Shown one piece after another: positions 13,941 to 24,600 of a DNA stretch of 64,000 nucleotides; position 1 is the first letter of the stretch, and each line of letters opens with the position of its first letter. Under the pieces are notes generated by a model that was not told the origin of the DNA, did not search any database, and saw nothing but the letters and a program-made list of their open reading frames with translations. The DNA comes from Parus major (lineage: Eukaryota > Chordata > Aves > Passeriformes > Paridae), in contig NC_031768.1 of assembly GCF_001522545.3 (NCBI RefSeq), positions 6,323,555 to 6,387,554 of the forward strand, read 5' to 3'. A program made the position numbers and the translations under genes.

Positions 13941-14597
13941 CTCTACTGCAATTCGCTCTGCAGGATGCCATGAGTAGTGACCACATGAGTGTGAATGATT
14001 CTGGGATTCATACCCACTGTTCTTGGGTCAGCTCTGGGGTCACGCTGATTAGTTAGCACCACCTCAGAGAGGCAGAGTCCCAAAGCACACCTGTCTAGGC
14101 CTCTGGAGCTTAATGCTGACACAGAAAAGACTCTGGCAACAAAAGCATCCATGCTTTCTTATCATGGGGCAGCCCTGAAAGCATCCATGGCTTCAGAAAT
14201 GGTAAAGTTGAGGTAAATGGACACAGAAAAGTTTTGGGTTGTGTCACTCCTGATCTCACTCCACATAACATATAGAGATATACATGGACAGAAGGACTGC
14301 CCTTCTTTGGATCGGGATATCCATCTCTCTGCTTCCTGCATCTTTTTATGCAGGTGCTGGAGACTGTGTCTAAGAACTACTTCTCCATAACCTCATCCTC
14401 TGCCAGGCAACTGCAGGTCAGCTCTCCTGCATGACCTGTGCCTGCGCAGCTCATGTGTGGCTGAGCACTGGAAGCTGTCAGCAGTTGGCTGTCAGCAGCT
14501 GCTGGGGCAGCCTCCACAAAACTCCCTGGAAAACAGCAGGCAAACTTTGGTGTACAAGAAAAAGGGAGCAAACAAGTTCAAAATGGCCTTGCCATAC

Positions 14598-14892
14598 AAT
14601 CACTGAATGGTTTGGGTTGGAAGAGACCTTAAAGATCACCCAGTTCTAAATCACTGCCATATGCAAAGACACCTTCCACTAGACCAGGTTGCTCAGAGCT
14701 CCATCCAACCTGGTCTTGAACAATCCCTGAACTCCTTGAACACTTTGGACAGGGAATCCACAACTTCTCTGGGAAACCTGTACCATTTCCTCACCAGCCC
14801 CTCAGTAAAGAATTTCTTCTGCATATCTAACCCAAATTTTCTCTCTTTCAGTTTGAACCAATTACTCCTCATCCTATCACTACAGTTTCTGA
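14598..14892 (-). mobile_element. CR1 3'-end fragment
   Basis: AATCACTGAATGGTTTGGG, AGAGACCTTAAAGATCACC, AGACACCTTCCACTAGACC, GAATTTCTTCTGCATATC and CTCATCCTATCACTACAG follow the CR1 end on the minus strand. Confidence 0.92.
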
Positions 14893-15341
14893 TGTTCCAT
14901 CTGCCAGATACCCAGAAAGAGCCCTGAGTATGAAACAATTAAAAAAATGAACATGAGGAGATTTCTTCAAAAAGTCATCCTGGCTGCACTTAGATCTGTT
15001 GGTTTTGCTTGCCCTCTTCTGAGTGAGTCTGTGGTTTGTGACTGCAAGAGAAGACTAGAGAACTCTACGTGCTTGTTTAGATTCCAGCTGGACAGTGGAC
15101 CAAGCAAATATGCTACACTTCTCCTCCTCCTCTGGAATTCTGGATGAGACTCAATGAGAAGAGCAAACACTACTGGCTGGACCGGAGCCACTGCTACCTC
15201 TCTGTCACTGTTGCTGCAGCCTGTGGGATTGGGCAGGTGGTGTCAGTGCCAGGAAATGTATGGCACAAAAACTTCTGTAGATACAGCCTGTATGTCCTGC
15301 TCATTGATTAATGACCGGAAGACAAACTAGATTTCCTCCTG

Positions 15342-15419
15342 TAACCCATAGCATCATAACATCATAAGTCTGAGGTGATCTGAGAGCAGCCAGGTGTTTC
15401 AGTGAATGCTAACCCATAG
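15342..15419. repeat. 58-bp insertion flanked by a 10-bp direct repeat
   Basis: TAACCCATAG occurs at 15342-15351 and 15410-15419 and brackets 58 bp. 47 bp of the insert (15363-15409) match 16357-16403 with three mismatches. This looks like a copied piece with target-site duplication. Confidence 0.7.
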
Positions 15420-16356
15420 TATTTTCAGGTTCAGAGTCAGGGTCGCTGCTTCTACAGATGTTTAACTCTGAACTACATCCCAAACAGCTTCAGTAGATGG
15501 CATGGTCTCTGTCTTGCCATGTGCTGAAAGTTCTGCAGAGTAGGGCTTGGTCTTCTTTAGAGGGGTGCAACTCTTACTCTGCAAAAATCATTACTGAGTC
15601 CTTGCAGAGACTGTAAGTGCTGAAGGTGGTGGGTGATGATGAGTAAGGTGGGTACAATACTTCCACAGAAACAAATATTGGAAGAAACCAGGAAGATAAA
15701 GTGAATGTTATCTGTCTTAAACAGTTTTATCAGGGACAATGGCTGCTTTCAATTTTTGTCAAACTGCATTAGTATTTTATGAGAAATCAAGATTTGAGTA
15801 CTTAAAACCTGGAAAAATTAACAGTGCTACTGGAAACAAAGCAAATACAGTTATTTCAGTATTATTGAGCTTTGAAAGGTAACTGAACGAGAGACTGATC
15901 CTTCAGGCAACCTTTCAAGACAAGCATTGCTAGACAGAAATTATTTAAATTTTATTTGGAATTGCCTGTGTAAAGTTAGGGAAAATCTTGGTGATGAAGT
16001 ACAGTTACTGCACACAAATACATTAAGGAATGCCTCTCTAGTTTGTCAGGCTGTCTCTCCAGTTGCCAGGGGCCTCAGTCTTTGCAGGAGAATTACCCTT
16101 GGAAACAAATCCAGCTCCCCTGATCTCAGGGTCACTGAAGCAAGCTAGTCCTTTGGCCAGAGAGATGTTATTTCAAGATCTCCATCAAGGAAGGGAATAC
16201 AGCCGTGGGGAACGGGGCAGTTGGAGGCAGCCCTGTACTCTGGGAGTCTCATGTTTGACTCTCTTGGCATGTTTTCAGTTATGCAGGGGAAATCTGTTTA
16301 GTTTTATTCCAGCCAAAACCAGGCAGCACGGAAGAAGAAACTGTAGGAGGGCTCTT

Positions 16357-16405
16357 CATAAGCTTGAGGTGACCTGAGAGCAGCCAGGTGTTTCAGTGAA
16401 TGCTA
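16357..16405. repeat. second copy of the 15363-15411 segment
   Basis: 49 bp (GAGGTGACCTGAGAGCAGCC, then AGGTGTTTCAGTGAATGCTA) shared with 15363-15411, with three differences, same orientation, 994 bp apart. No flanking direct repeat is visible here, so this could be the source copy. Confidence 0.85.
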
Positions 16406-18177
16406 CCTGTGACCGGCACAGCAGCATCTGATCAAAGGTTTTCCTTGCCAGCAGTGATGACTCACATGAATTATCTTTTCTCTTTGTGTACTGTCTAGCG
16501 TTTACTCATTGTGGTTCTGTATTGGATTTTGTTTCTTGAAAGAAAATGAAAAACATTATTACCATATTTGCCTTCAGTTTAGGATTTTTAACCTTTTCTT
16601 GGTGCAGGGCTTAACAAACAGAAAAATCTGAAATTGTTTGGGCTGTTCACCTCTTAGATGGTATTTCTGGAGGGTCTTCAACCTTTTCAGTGTGGAATTC
16701 TTCTAAATCTGCCCTGCCCCGTTATTACCCTTAATTTTGTAAAAATACACGCAAAGGAATTTTATTTTTCTCTTCATTGTTTATGTGCACTTATACTACA
16801 GAAAATAGGAACATCTGTTAGCTGTGGAAATGGTGTGTATGATTGATTCATCATCGCAGCTCCTCTAAAAAGTAATTCCTTACATTTGCTTGGCAAGACA
16901 GACTGCCAGACTGTCAGTCTGTTCTCACTCTCTCCATTGGCTTGTCCGAGTACTTGACTGACAGTAGCAGGGAACTGCAGAATACCTACAGGATTTACCA
17001 AGGGAATTGGATATTTATCTCTGAAGGACAACTTAAAACCAAAATATATCATTACATTCATGATCACAGCTAAAAGCTGTTTAAATAATTTCTCTAAAAT
17101 AATGCAGCACTACAGTCAGGACGCTTATGTGAAATTTTATAATATGGACATACAGTAAACAAAAGGTTACCTCCAGATAATTAAAAATCTTTTATGTTTT
17201 ACTTACAAGAAAACAGCAAATTAAGAACATAAAATCGGCAGAACCCTTTTATTTAAAAAAAAAAAGTCACTTTGCATATGAGAAAAGTTTTAAACAAGAA
17301 TATAACAATAGAGGGACACTTGCATCTATTGAAGAAAACCTTCCAGAGCCTTGCAAGACTTTCTAAGATGCAGTTCCCTTCCCTGCCTTTTATTTGCCTG
17401 GGAAATCACTCGAAGCCTCAAATTTAGATGAACACTCCAATTTTTGTTACGCATTTTGCCTGTGCAGGATGAACCTTCACTCCCCCTGCATTCTGCTCCC
17501 ACCGCTGAAGTCCTGGCTGCCTCCAGGGGAGATCCTAAAGGAACAACAAGCTCAGCCCTGCCCCAGGAGTGCTCTGCCCCAAGCTTGGCTCCCCTGGCTC
17601 TCCTCTGGCCATGATCCCAGCGTTTTTCCACAGGCACACAGACCATCCCAACGCATGCATGGGATTCACACAATAGCGGGAGGTCACGGTCAGAGCTCTG
17701 TGCTGCAGTCCAAACCTGGTAACTCATCAGAGCTGAGATCAAAAGATTAATGGATAATCAGATGGTTTTATTAACAATATAGTAAACAAAATGAACAGGA
17801 AAGATCAATCTCCCCCTTAACTTTTTATTTTTATTTTCTTACTTTTCCAGGCTAGGGCCATGGGAATGTGTCCTGTTGGAGATTGACCTGACACTAATCA
17901 TCAGTTTTGTTTAATATGTAAAATGCATCTTACCTGGGTGATGTCTTTAGTTGTTACCTGTTTAAACACCTGTCACTGCACACTAAACTTGGTTTTTCTT
18001 TTTGTATCAGTTGAATTCTTCAGCAAGAGATAATTTAAACTCCCGTTAATTAATGGAGAATTATCAAAACAGACTAAAACAGACTTGCTCTGTCCCTTTC
18101 TCCTCCACTCATACATGGATTGTGGTGGGAATTTATAACTTAAATTTCATTAGAATAAATGAATTAAGATTTATGGT

Positions 18178-18232
18178 TGTACTTGATCATGTTAAAGCTC
18201 TTTTCCAACCAAAATTATTCTGTGATTCTAAG
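18178..18232 (+). mobile_element. CR1 tail, decayed
   Basis: TTGATCATGTTAAAGCTCTTTTCCAACC is followed by ATTCTGTGATTCTAAG, the terminal 50 bp of a CR1 copy. It lies inside an open frame at 18053-18448, which argues against that frame being a gene. Confidence 0.6.
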
Positions 18233-18477
18233 ATAAAGGAGGTTGTTATTGAGTTAAAGAACTACAAAACTGAAAAGCAGAATTTAATGATGTTCACAAA
18301 CAAGAAAAAGATTGTTAAACCTCACAACAAACTTTTTACAAATAAAAGTGACAAAGGAAGGTTGAAGGCAAGCAATACAAGCAAGCCATCCAAAATCTCT
18401 CACAGAGATGGCAGGAGACACAAGGATATATATTTGTTAACATCATAATTACAGGGATGATTATCTTAATTTTAACA

Positions 18478-18812
18478 TCATAGAATCACAGAATACCCTG
18501 AGTTGGAAGGGAGCCACAAGGATCATTAAAGTCCAGCTCCTGGCCCATCCACAAGAATCCAACCACATCCAACAATTCCTGAAAGCATTGTTCAAACGCT
18601 CCTTGAGCTCTGTCATGCTTAGAGCCGTAACCACTGCCCTGGGGAGCCTGTTCAGTGCTCAACCACCCTCTGGGGAGAACCTTTTCCTGATATCCAAGCT
18701 AAAGCTCCCCTGACACAACTTCATGGCATTCCCTTGGATCCTGTCACTGTCACCACAGAGCTGAGAACGGTGCCTGCCCCTGCACTGCTCTTCCTCAGGA
18801 AGTTGTGGAACT
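18478..18812 (-). mobile_element. CR1 3'-end fragment
   Basis: It opens with CATAGAATCACAGAATACCC and GAGTTGGAAGGGAGCC, then GGGGAGCCTGTTCAGTGC and CCTTTTCCTGATATCCAAGC. Minus-strand CR1. Confidence 0.92.
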
Positions 18813-21019
18813 TCCTACGGCATTAACAGTTCAGGTTATGGCCCCACAACAGCCCTTGCTCAGGATCTTGATGGACTTAGAACACAAATTCCTTCCCAGA
18901 CTTTTCTCTGCTATTTTCCAGCCAACTGAATAACAGCATGTCCAGTCAGGTTTTTAAAAAGGAATCATCCATTCGCTCCAATACCTTTATTGCCTTTATT
19001 CCAACTACATTTACTAGGTTAACCCCATGGAGAACATACTCACAAGTAAGGCCTAGTGGAGATGGCTGGCAGTGTGTGTTGCCTTTAGTTTTTATAATTA
19101 ATCATGCAAGATGGTAAAAAATTCAAGGATATGTGTCCCAGTTTGGAATTCTACGCAAAGAAGCTGGATTAGAGTCATGCAGGCATTTGAAGACTGGGGG
19201 GGCTCTCTTCTGCTTTTTGGGGTTTTTGGTTGCTTGTTGTAAGGTTTTTTTTAGTATTTTTAAGGTATGTGTATGCCATCTATGTTCCCTTGCAAGCTGT
19301 GACAGCAAACCTGTTTGTCACAGGTATGAGGACAGAGGGTGGCTGCACAGCCTGAACTTGTAGCCAGGGCTTATAGAGCAAAGAGAGCAACTTTTCTGTG
19401 CAGTCCTTCTGATGTTACAGGAAACCATTTTGTTCCTGAAGAACCTTTAAGGGTGATGATGGCATTTTCTATGTGGGCATTGAGCCAATCCCCCAGGCAG
19501 TGCCTGCAGATCCCAGGAAGACACTGGGCTCGTTCACAGCACCCAGGAGCAGGCTGGGCTGAGCACCACGGCTGGGAGCACCGCTGCATCCTACACAACT
19601 GGATTCCACTGGGAAATGTCCTGTGCTGAGTAAGAAGTGCATCCTGATCCCAGAAGAGAGATTCCACAAGCCCAAAACCTGCCAAAAGAGCTTTCCCTGA
19701 ATCTTTCCTAAACTCCTTCCTTGCTCCTTGTCACAGCACCCTGACTTGGCAAGAGGGGTGCAAAAGGAGGCAAACAGAAGTCACATGTAGAACACAATGC
19801 AGCTTCTAATGTTAATCTTTTAAAAGTGCTAATTATATATATAAACCTCCCTGTTCTGAAAGGAAATTAATATAATTGTTTGTACAGACACAGGGAAAGT
19901 CATCTGAGAAGTGCTGCTATTTTTAACTGATCATAGTTAAAAATAGAGAAGCCAAATATTAAGAATTCGAGCAATAAAAGGTACAAAAATATCCAGGCTC
20001 ACACAATGTGAGCAAAATTTTATGGTCACCTGGCTTACCTTACTGGCATCTGACTGGGAAAAGTGCACAAATGCTTTGTTACTGATTGGGAAGTGAATAC
20101 CAAACCCACCAATTTTATACTTAAACAAGAAAACTCCCAAGCTGAACAGTGTTTGTCAAAACAAATCATACGAGACAAATCTGTGTTCCATACAGGAACA
20201 TATCTGTTGAAAATCAATTTATTACTAGTTCTGTCTGGCATGCTGTCACCTGCTTATCACAATGGCAAATGTTTGTAATAAAAATCATTTAATAAGCAAA
20301 CAACCACTTTATACACTAACTTCAAGTTTTACATGCTAATTTCAGTTTCAAAGCAGACTAAAGAAGGACCTTCTTGTGGAAGATACGTTTCCTCCATTTT
20401 TGGTATGTCTCTAAAGGCTGGTGTAAATAAGGAGTTTAATTAAAATCCTAAATGCTTACTCCATAAAAATAGCTTTATGACATGGGAAAAAGTGGATTTT
20501 TTCCATTACAATTGCCTGTCTTGTGTATTGCATTGTAAGAGTCCAAGTGAGAGGCTATAAACTCTTTTAAGTAATTTGTTTTCAATTTTATTATTTATAA
20601 ATTATATTCATTGATGCTTTCTTGATTCATATTGCGAGAACATCCTGAAGCTGCACTCACTATGTCAGCCACCTCTATGTTATGGCTGCACCCAATTGAA
20701 AAAAAGTAATAAAATATAATTATGGGGGTTTTAGCCCATCAAAATGCCACCAATGCATTGAAGGAGGGAGAACACCAGGCTCAAATTTAATTTTTTCCAG
20801 TGTTTCACAGCTCACATTGGCTTTAACCTTTGTACTCTGAGGGGCCTTGTGTTTGTTTTTTCTGGTTATTAATTTTTATGGGGCTTGCGGTACGTAGCTG
20901 CTGTCCAACCATGCCTGCAGCCATTGCGCCGTTCCTCACGCACAGCTGGAGATACTGGGAAGGTTTTGGGGTTCTTACCCCCATCACTGGAGTCAGCCCC
21001 TTGTGGGACAGGCTTGAAT
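18813..21019. other. intergenic sequence upstream of FUNDC1
   Basis: AT-rich and without recognisable genes. No dual-specificity phosphatase signature (H-C-x5-R) is seen anywhere in the 21 kb upstream of FUNDC1, although human DUSP21 lies in the FUNDC1-KDM6A interval. Confidence 0.6.
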
Positions 21020-21385
21020 AATGTGTGGGGTTTGGGGCACCACAATACAAGAAAGACCTTGAACTATTGAAGAACTGCTTTGAGGAGAAGCCGTGTGAGG
21101 AGCGACTGAAGAAACTCGGTCTGTTCAGCTTGGAGGAGAGGCTGAGGGGAGACCTCACTGCAGGTACAACTTCTTGTGAGGAGCAAAGGAGGGGCAGGCA
21201 CTGATCTCTGCTCTGTGGTGACAGTGACAGGACCCGAGGGGAATGGCCTGAAGTTGTGTCAGGGGAGGTTTAGTTGGATATTAGAGAAAGGTTCTTCACC
21301 CAGAGCGTGGTTGGGCACCCCAGGGCTGTGGTCCCATCACCAGCCTGACGGAGCTCAAAGAAGCGTTTGGATAACTCTCGGGCAC
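21020..21385 (+). mobile_element. CR1 fragment just upstream of FUNDC1
   Basis: GGGGCACCACAATACAAGAAAG, GTGAGGAGCGACTGAAGAAAC, CTGTTCAGCTTGGAGGAG and GTGTCAGGGGAGGTTTAG match CR1 on the + strand. It stops about 75 bp before the CpG island, with no intact 3' tail. Confidence 0.85.
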
Positions 21386-21543
21386 ATGGCGAGAGTCTTA
21401 GAGTATCCTGCGCAGGGCAGAGAGCTGGATTCGAAGATCGTTGCGGGCTCCTTGCAGCTCGGGATACGGCACGTTTCCCAACGGCGGAGCCCGCGCCCCG
21501 TCCCCTGAGCTCTCCCCTCAGGGACCCCGCGAGCGGGCGGGAG

Positions 21544-21553
21544 GCGCATGCGC
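21544..21553. promoter_or_regulatory. NRF1-type palindrome GCGCATGCGC
   Basis: A perfect ten-base palindromic match to the nuclear respiratory factor 1 consensus, about 100 bp upstream of the FUNDC1 start codon. NRF1 drives many nuclear genes for mitochondrial proteins, and mammalian FUNDC1 has been reported as an NRF1/PGC-1alpha target. Use of this site in the bird is inference. Confidence 0.7.
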
Positions 21554-21648
21554 GGAGCGGCCGCGAGGGGGCGGCACCGCGGCGGGGCGGGGCGCGAACG
21601 GCCGCTGGGGGCGCAGCGGGGAGGCCGCGCGCCGCCTCAGCACCGGCC

Positions 21649-21659
21649 AACATGGCGGC
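21649..21659 (+). promoter_or_regulatory. YY1-type motif overlapping the FUNDC1 start codon
   Basis: AACATGGCGGC fits the long YY1 consensus. Such motifs are typically found just downstream of transcription starts, in the orientation of transcription. It suggests a short 5' UTR, with transcription starting within a few tens of bases upstream. Confidence 0.55.
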
Positions 21660-21682
21660 GCGGCGGCCCCGCTCCGCCTCAG
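21652..21682 (+). other. FUNDC1: FUNDC1 coding exon 1
   Basis: Start codon and ten codons, then one base of codon 11, followed by the donor GTCAGTG. The encoded [10 protein letters not shown] is arginine-rich and lies in the cytosolic tail just before the acidic stretch and LC3-binding motif of exon 2. It is the only part of the protein that cannot be confirmed by strong conservation. The start is supported by the CpG island, a good Kozak context and an in-frame splice to exon 2. Confidence 0.88.
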
Positions 21683-24600
21683 GTCAGTGCTGGCCCCTTC
21701 CTGACGGTAGCGGGGAGGAGGTGGCTCGGCGAGCGCCCTTCCTCCTCTCGGGGGCGGTGGGCAGCCCCCTCCCGCTGCCCGCGCTGCGTCCCGGGGGCGG
21801 GGAGGGATGGCCCGGGCTCTGCGCCTCCCCAATACGTGCGTGTCCCCCCTCCACCGCGCGGCCCGGCGCATCGGCCCCGTTGCCCCTGGCATCACCCGGG
21901 CTAAAGCTCCTTTCCGAGATTTAACCACGGAAACCCCTTCTAGCCAGGCCCGCAGATAGAATGAGTGCTGGCCGAGCCCTCAAGGAGCGCGGGGCCGCGG
22001 CCCCGGGGGTCCCGGGGGGTGCAGGACGGGAGCCAGGAGCCTCCAGCCCCCATGGCCGCCGCATCCTTCACAGTGCGGGGCTTGCAGGGCATCGCTGTGG
22101 CCTCGTCGTGCGGCGTCTTTGGCACTGGCACAGTTCGATGTGCTTAGGGAATGTCCAGAACATCATTTGCCGCATTCAGGGAGTATTTTTCATCAGTAGA
22201 AAACGCTGACTTATTTGCCACAGAACGTGTCATACTTGTGCACACGAATTTTGGTTTAAATGATAATAATTTAAGGGCAGAATTAATATAAATGTTCATG
22301 ACAGTGTTTTAATTTCCATCTAAGTAAGTTAAACAGATGTCCTCCATACCTCAAATAAAGAACTTTCGATAACAACTTTTTAGCATTATGGATCTTGCTA
22401 TTTATTTTTAAGTACTCAAGAACACCTATGTGTTAATAAAGGGAAATAATGCACACCTACATGTGTACTTCTCACAGTCTTTGAAGTTTTTACCCATACT
22501 GGTAGTACAAGTTAAAAAGCTGTCAAAATTCTAATAAAATGTTTATATCTACAGTCTTACTTTAATTCTAGGTAATAATTCTAGGTAATCATTTAACTGC
22601 TCCTCTTTCTGGAATGTATCACCTGTATTGTTGAATTTAGATTTAACCTCAAGTATATTTAAACAAAGTGGACTTCAGTTCATGTGTGTATGTCACAGAA
22701 TGTGATACAGTTTTAAAATATTTTTCTTTAAAAACTAGAACCATCTCTTTCCTCTGATGTTCGAATATACATGGTGTTGAGGATCTCTAATTTGAAGTTT
22801 TAAGAAGCCTGTTTTGAAAACATTGACAGAATTGTCCTGCAAACATGGAACTTAATTGAAGTCCCAGTGTCATCTGTTTCATTTGTTGTGGAAAAGAACA
22901 GAAATCGCTTCCTGGCTTTGTGGCAAATGCTGATGTCTGGTCCTCTGAGGAGAGCACTGGGCCAGAAGTTCTTAATCTTTCCAGGTGGTGGTCTATCCCT
23001 TTGGTTTTTGTTGGGTTTTTTTTGTTTGTGCTGAACGAGCTTAACTGGTTCCATCTGATGCCTCTTGGTTCCTGTATTTGAACAGGTAGGGGATTCTTGA
23101 TCACCTTTGTAGTGCCAGTTGTGGATTTTATAGATTATACCACCCCTATAGCTTTCTACACCTTGCCTTGATGATGGTATAGAATCCCAAAATCCTTTGT
23201 TCTATGAGCTGCTGGACCGTGGGTAGTTTGTACACTGCAATTTAACCCATTGGATTATGCAGTTAATGCCCAAACTGGGTTTGGGATTTTCACATAAATT
23301 GCTAATTTACTTTAAAACTGAGAAAATAACTTTTTTTTTTTTTAATTACTTTTTCAGACCATGACAGTGACGATGATTCCTACGAAGTGCTGGATTTAAC
23401 AGAATATGCTCGACGTCACCATTGGTGGAATCGTGTGTTTGGACGGAATTCAGGACCAATTGTAGAAAAATACTCCGTAGCCACACAGATTGTGATGGGA
23501 GGTCTGACTGGCTGGTGAGGGAGCTTCCCTTTCCATAACTGACACAGACTTTTTACTCTGTTAGAAGATCCATTTCCAAGGGTATTTGAAGCAGATAAAT
23601 ATATCTTTAATGGGATTTCCTTTAGCATTGATCAAGATTATTCATGTGTGAGCTATTTTAGCTTGTTCCTCTGACTCATCATTATGAAGTATTTTTTTAA
23701 TATTGGTGAAACACCAGTTATCCAAGGGAAATCATACTAGTTAGTGATAAAGGATTTGGGAAAATGTCAGAGCTCTAAAATTACAAGAAATAAATGGAAA
23801 ATAAATGCATGTAGCTTTTATTTTCTATGAAAAGCTTATTTCCTTACTAGTCTAGATTTAGAAACTTAGTTATATTATGGCTGAGTTATATTTTACGGGT
23901 AAAATAAATGAAGGGGAAAAAAAGGATGGCAAAATATACTTTTAATTAAGAGCCCCATTTCTTGGAGACTGTTTAAATTGAGCTGCAGCCATTTTGAGCA
24001 AATTCAAAGTTTGCTCTGATGTTAACTGTAGAGAGATACTATAACCTAGTTATACTAGAATAATTCATGGTGAAAGCTAGACAGTAAAGATGAAGAACTG
24101 GAAAATGTGGTCACAACATGAGCAGTTGTGTCAAGGTATTTGTTATTTGTCAGAGGTATTTGAATGGCATTTATCTATTCCAGTACACAGAAAAACTGTA
24201 AATTCATTGAAAAACACCATTATGGTAGCACAGTGACTTTTAAAGAGGGATTATGCACGAATTAGAAGATGAAATAGACTTAAAATGGAGTTGTTGTACC
24301 CAGGCTCAGTACAGCTTTGTGGAGTGGGGTTTAGCTTTCAGTCTGAGTTTTTTATTTGCTTCTGTAGCTTTAAAATTATTTTTAAAAGTTGTATGTGTAC
24401 ATGTAAACTCAGAAGTTTCTAGGGAGTAGTTCATCTGGCATCCATAAAAACTGGCTTATTGAATGATCTGGAAAATGCACATTTCAGTATCTGTAGATGC
24501 ACATCTCTCTGGGTGCCTACTGATGTATATAATACATATGCAGGGGGAAAAATTCCTCTCTGTGTGTGGGCTAATGTTTAGATACCTTGGAATTGCCCTG

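Larger units (their letters stand above)
14893..18177. other. intergenic sequence without recognisable gene
   Basis: Holds the 49-bp repeat pair at 15363 and 16357. Overlapping frames on both strands at 17326-17750 are not recognisable. Confidence 0.6.
21460..22010. promoter_or_regulatory. CpG island and promoter of FUNDC1
   Basis: An abrupt rise in G+C and CpG density that surrounds FUNDC1 exon 1 and runs about 330 bp into intron 1. There is no obvious TATA box, as expected for a housekeeping mitochondrial-protein gene. It contains the NRF1-type palindrome and the YY1-type start-site motif listed separately. Confidence 0.9.

Noticed and set aside
18053..18448. 131-codon + strand frame
   Set aside because: It contains a CR1 tail at 18178-18232 and shows no recognisable domain.
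21367..21924. 185-codon and other long frames across the FUNDC1 promoter
   Set aside because: CpG-island sequence has few stop codons. The true start is at 21652, in the frame that splices to exon 2.
21961..22209. 82-codon frame in FUNDC1 intron 1 as an alternative first exon
   Set aside because: No similarity to the FUNDC1 N-terminus and no good donor in a compatible frame seen. Base composition explains the open frame.
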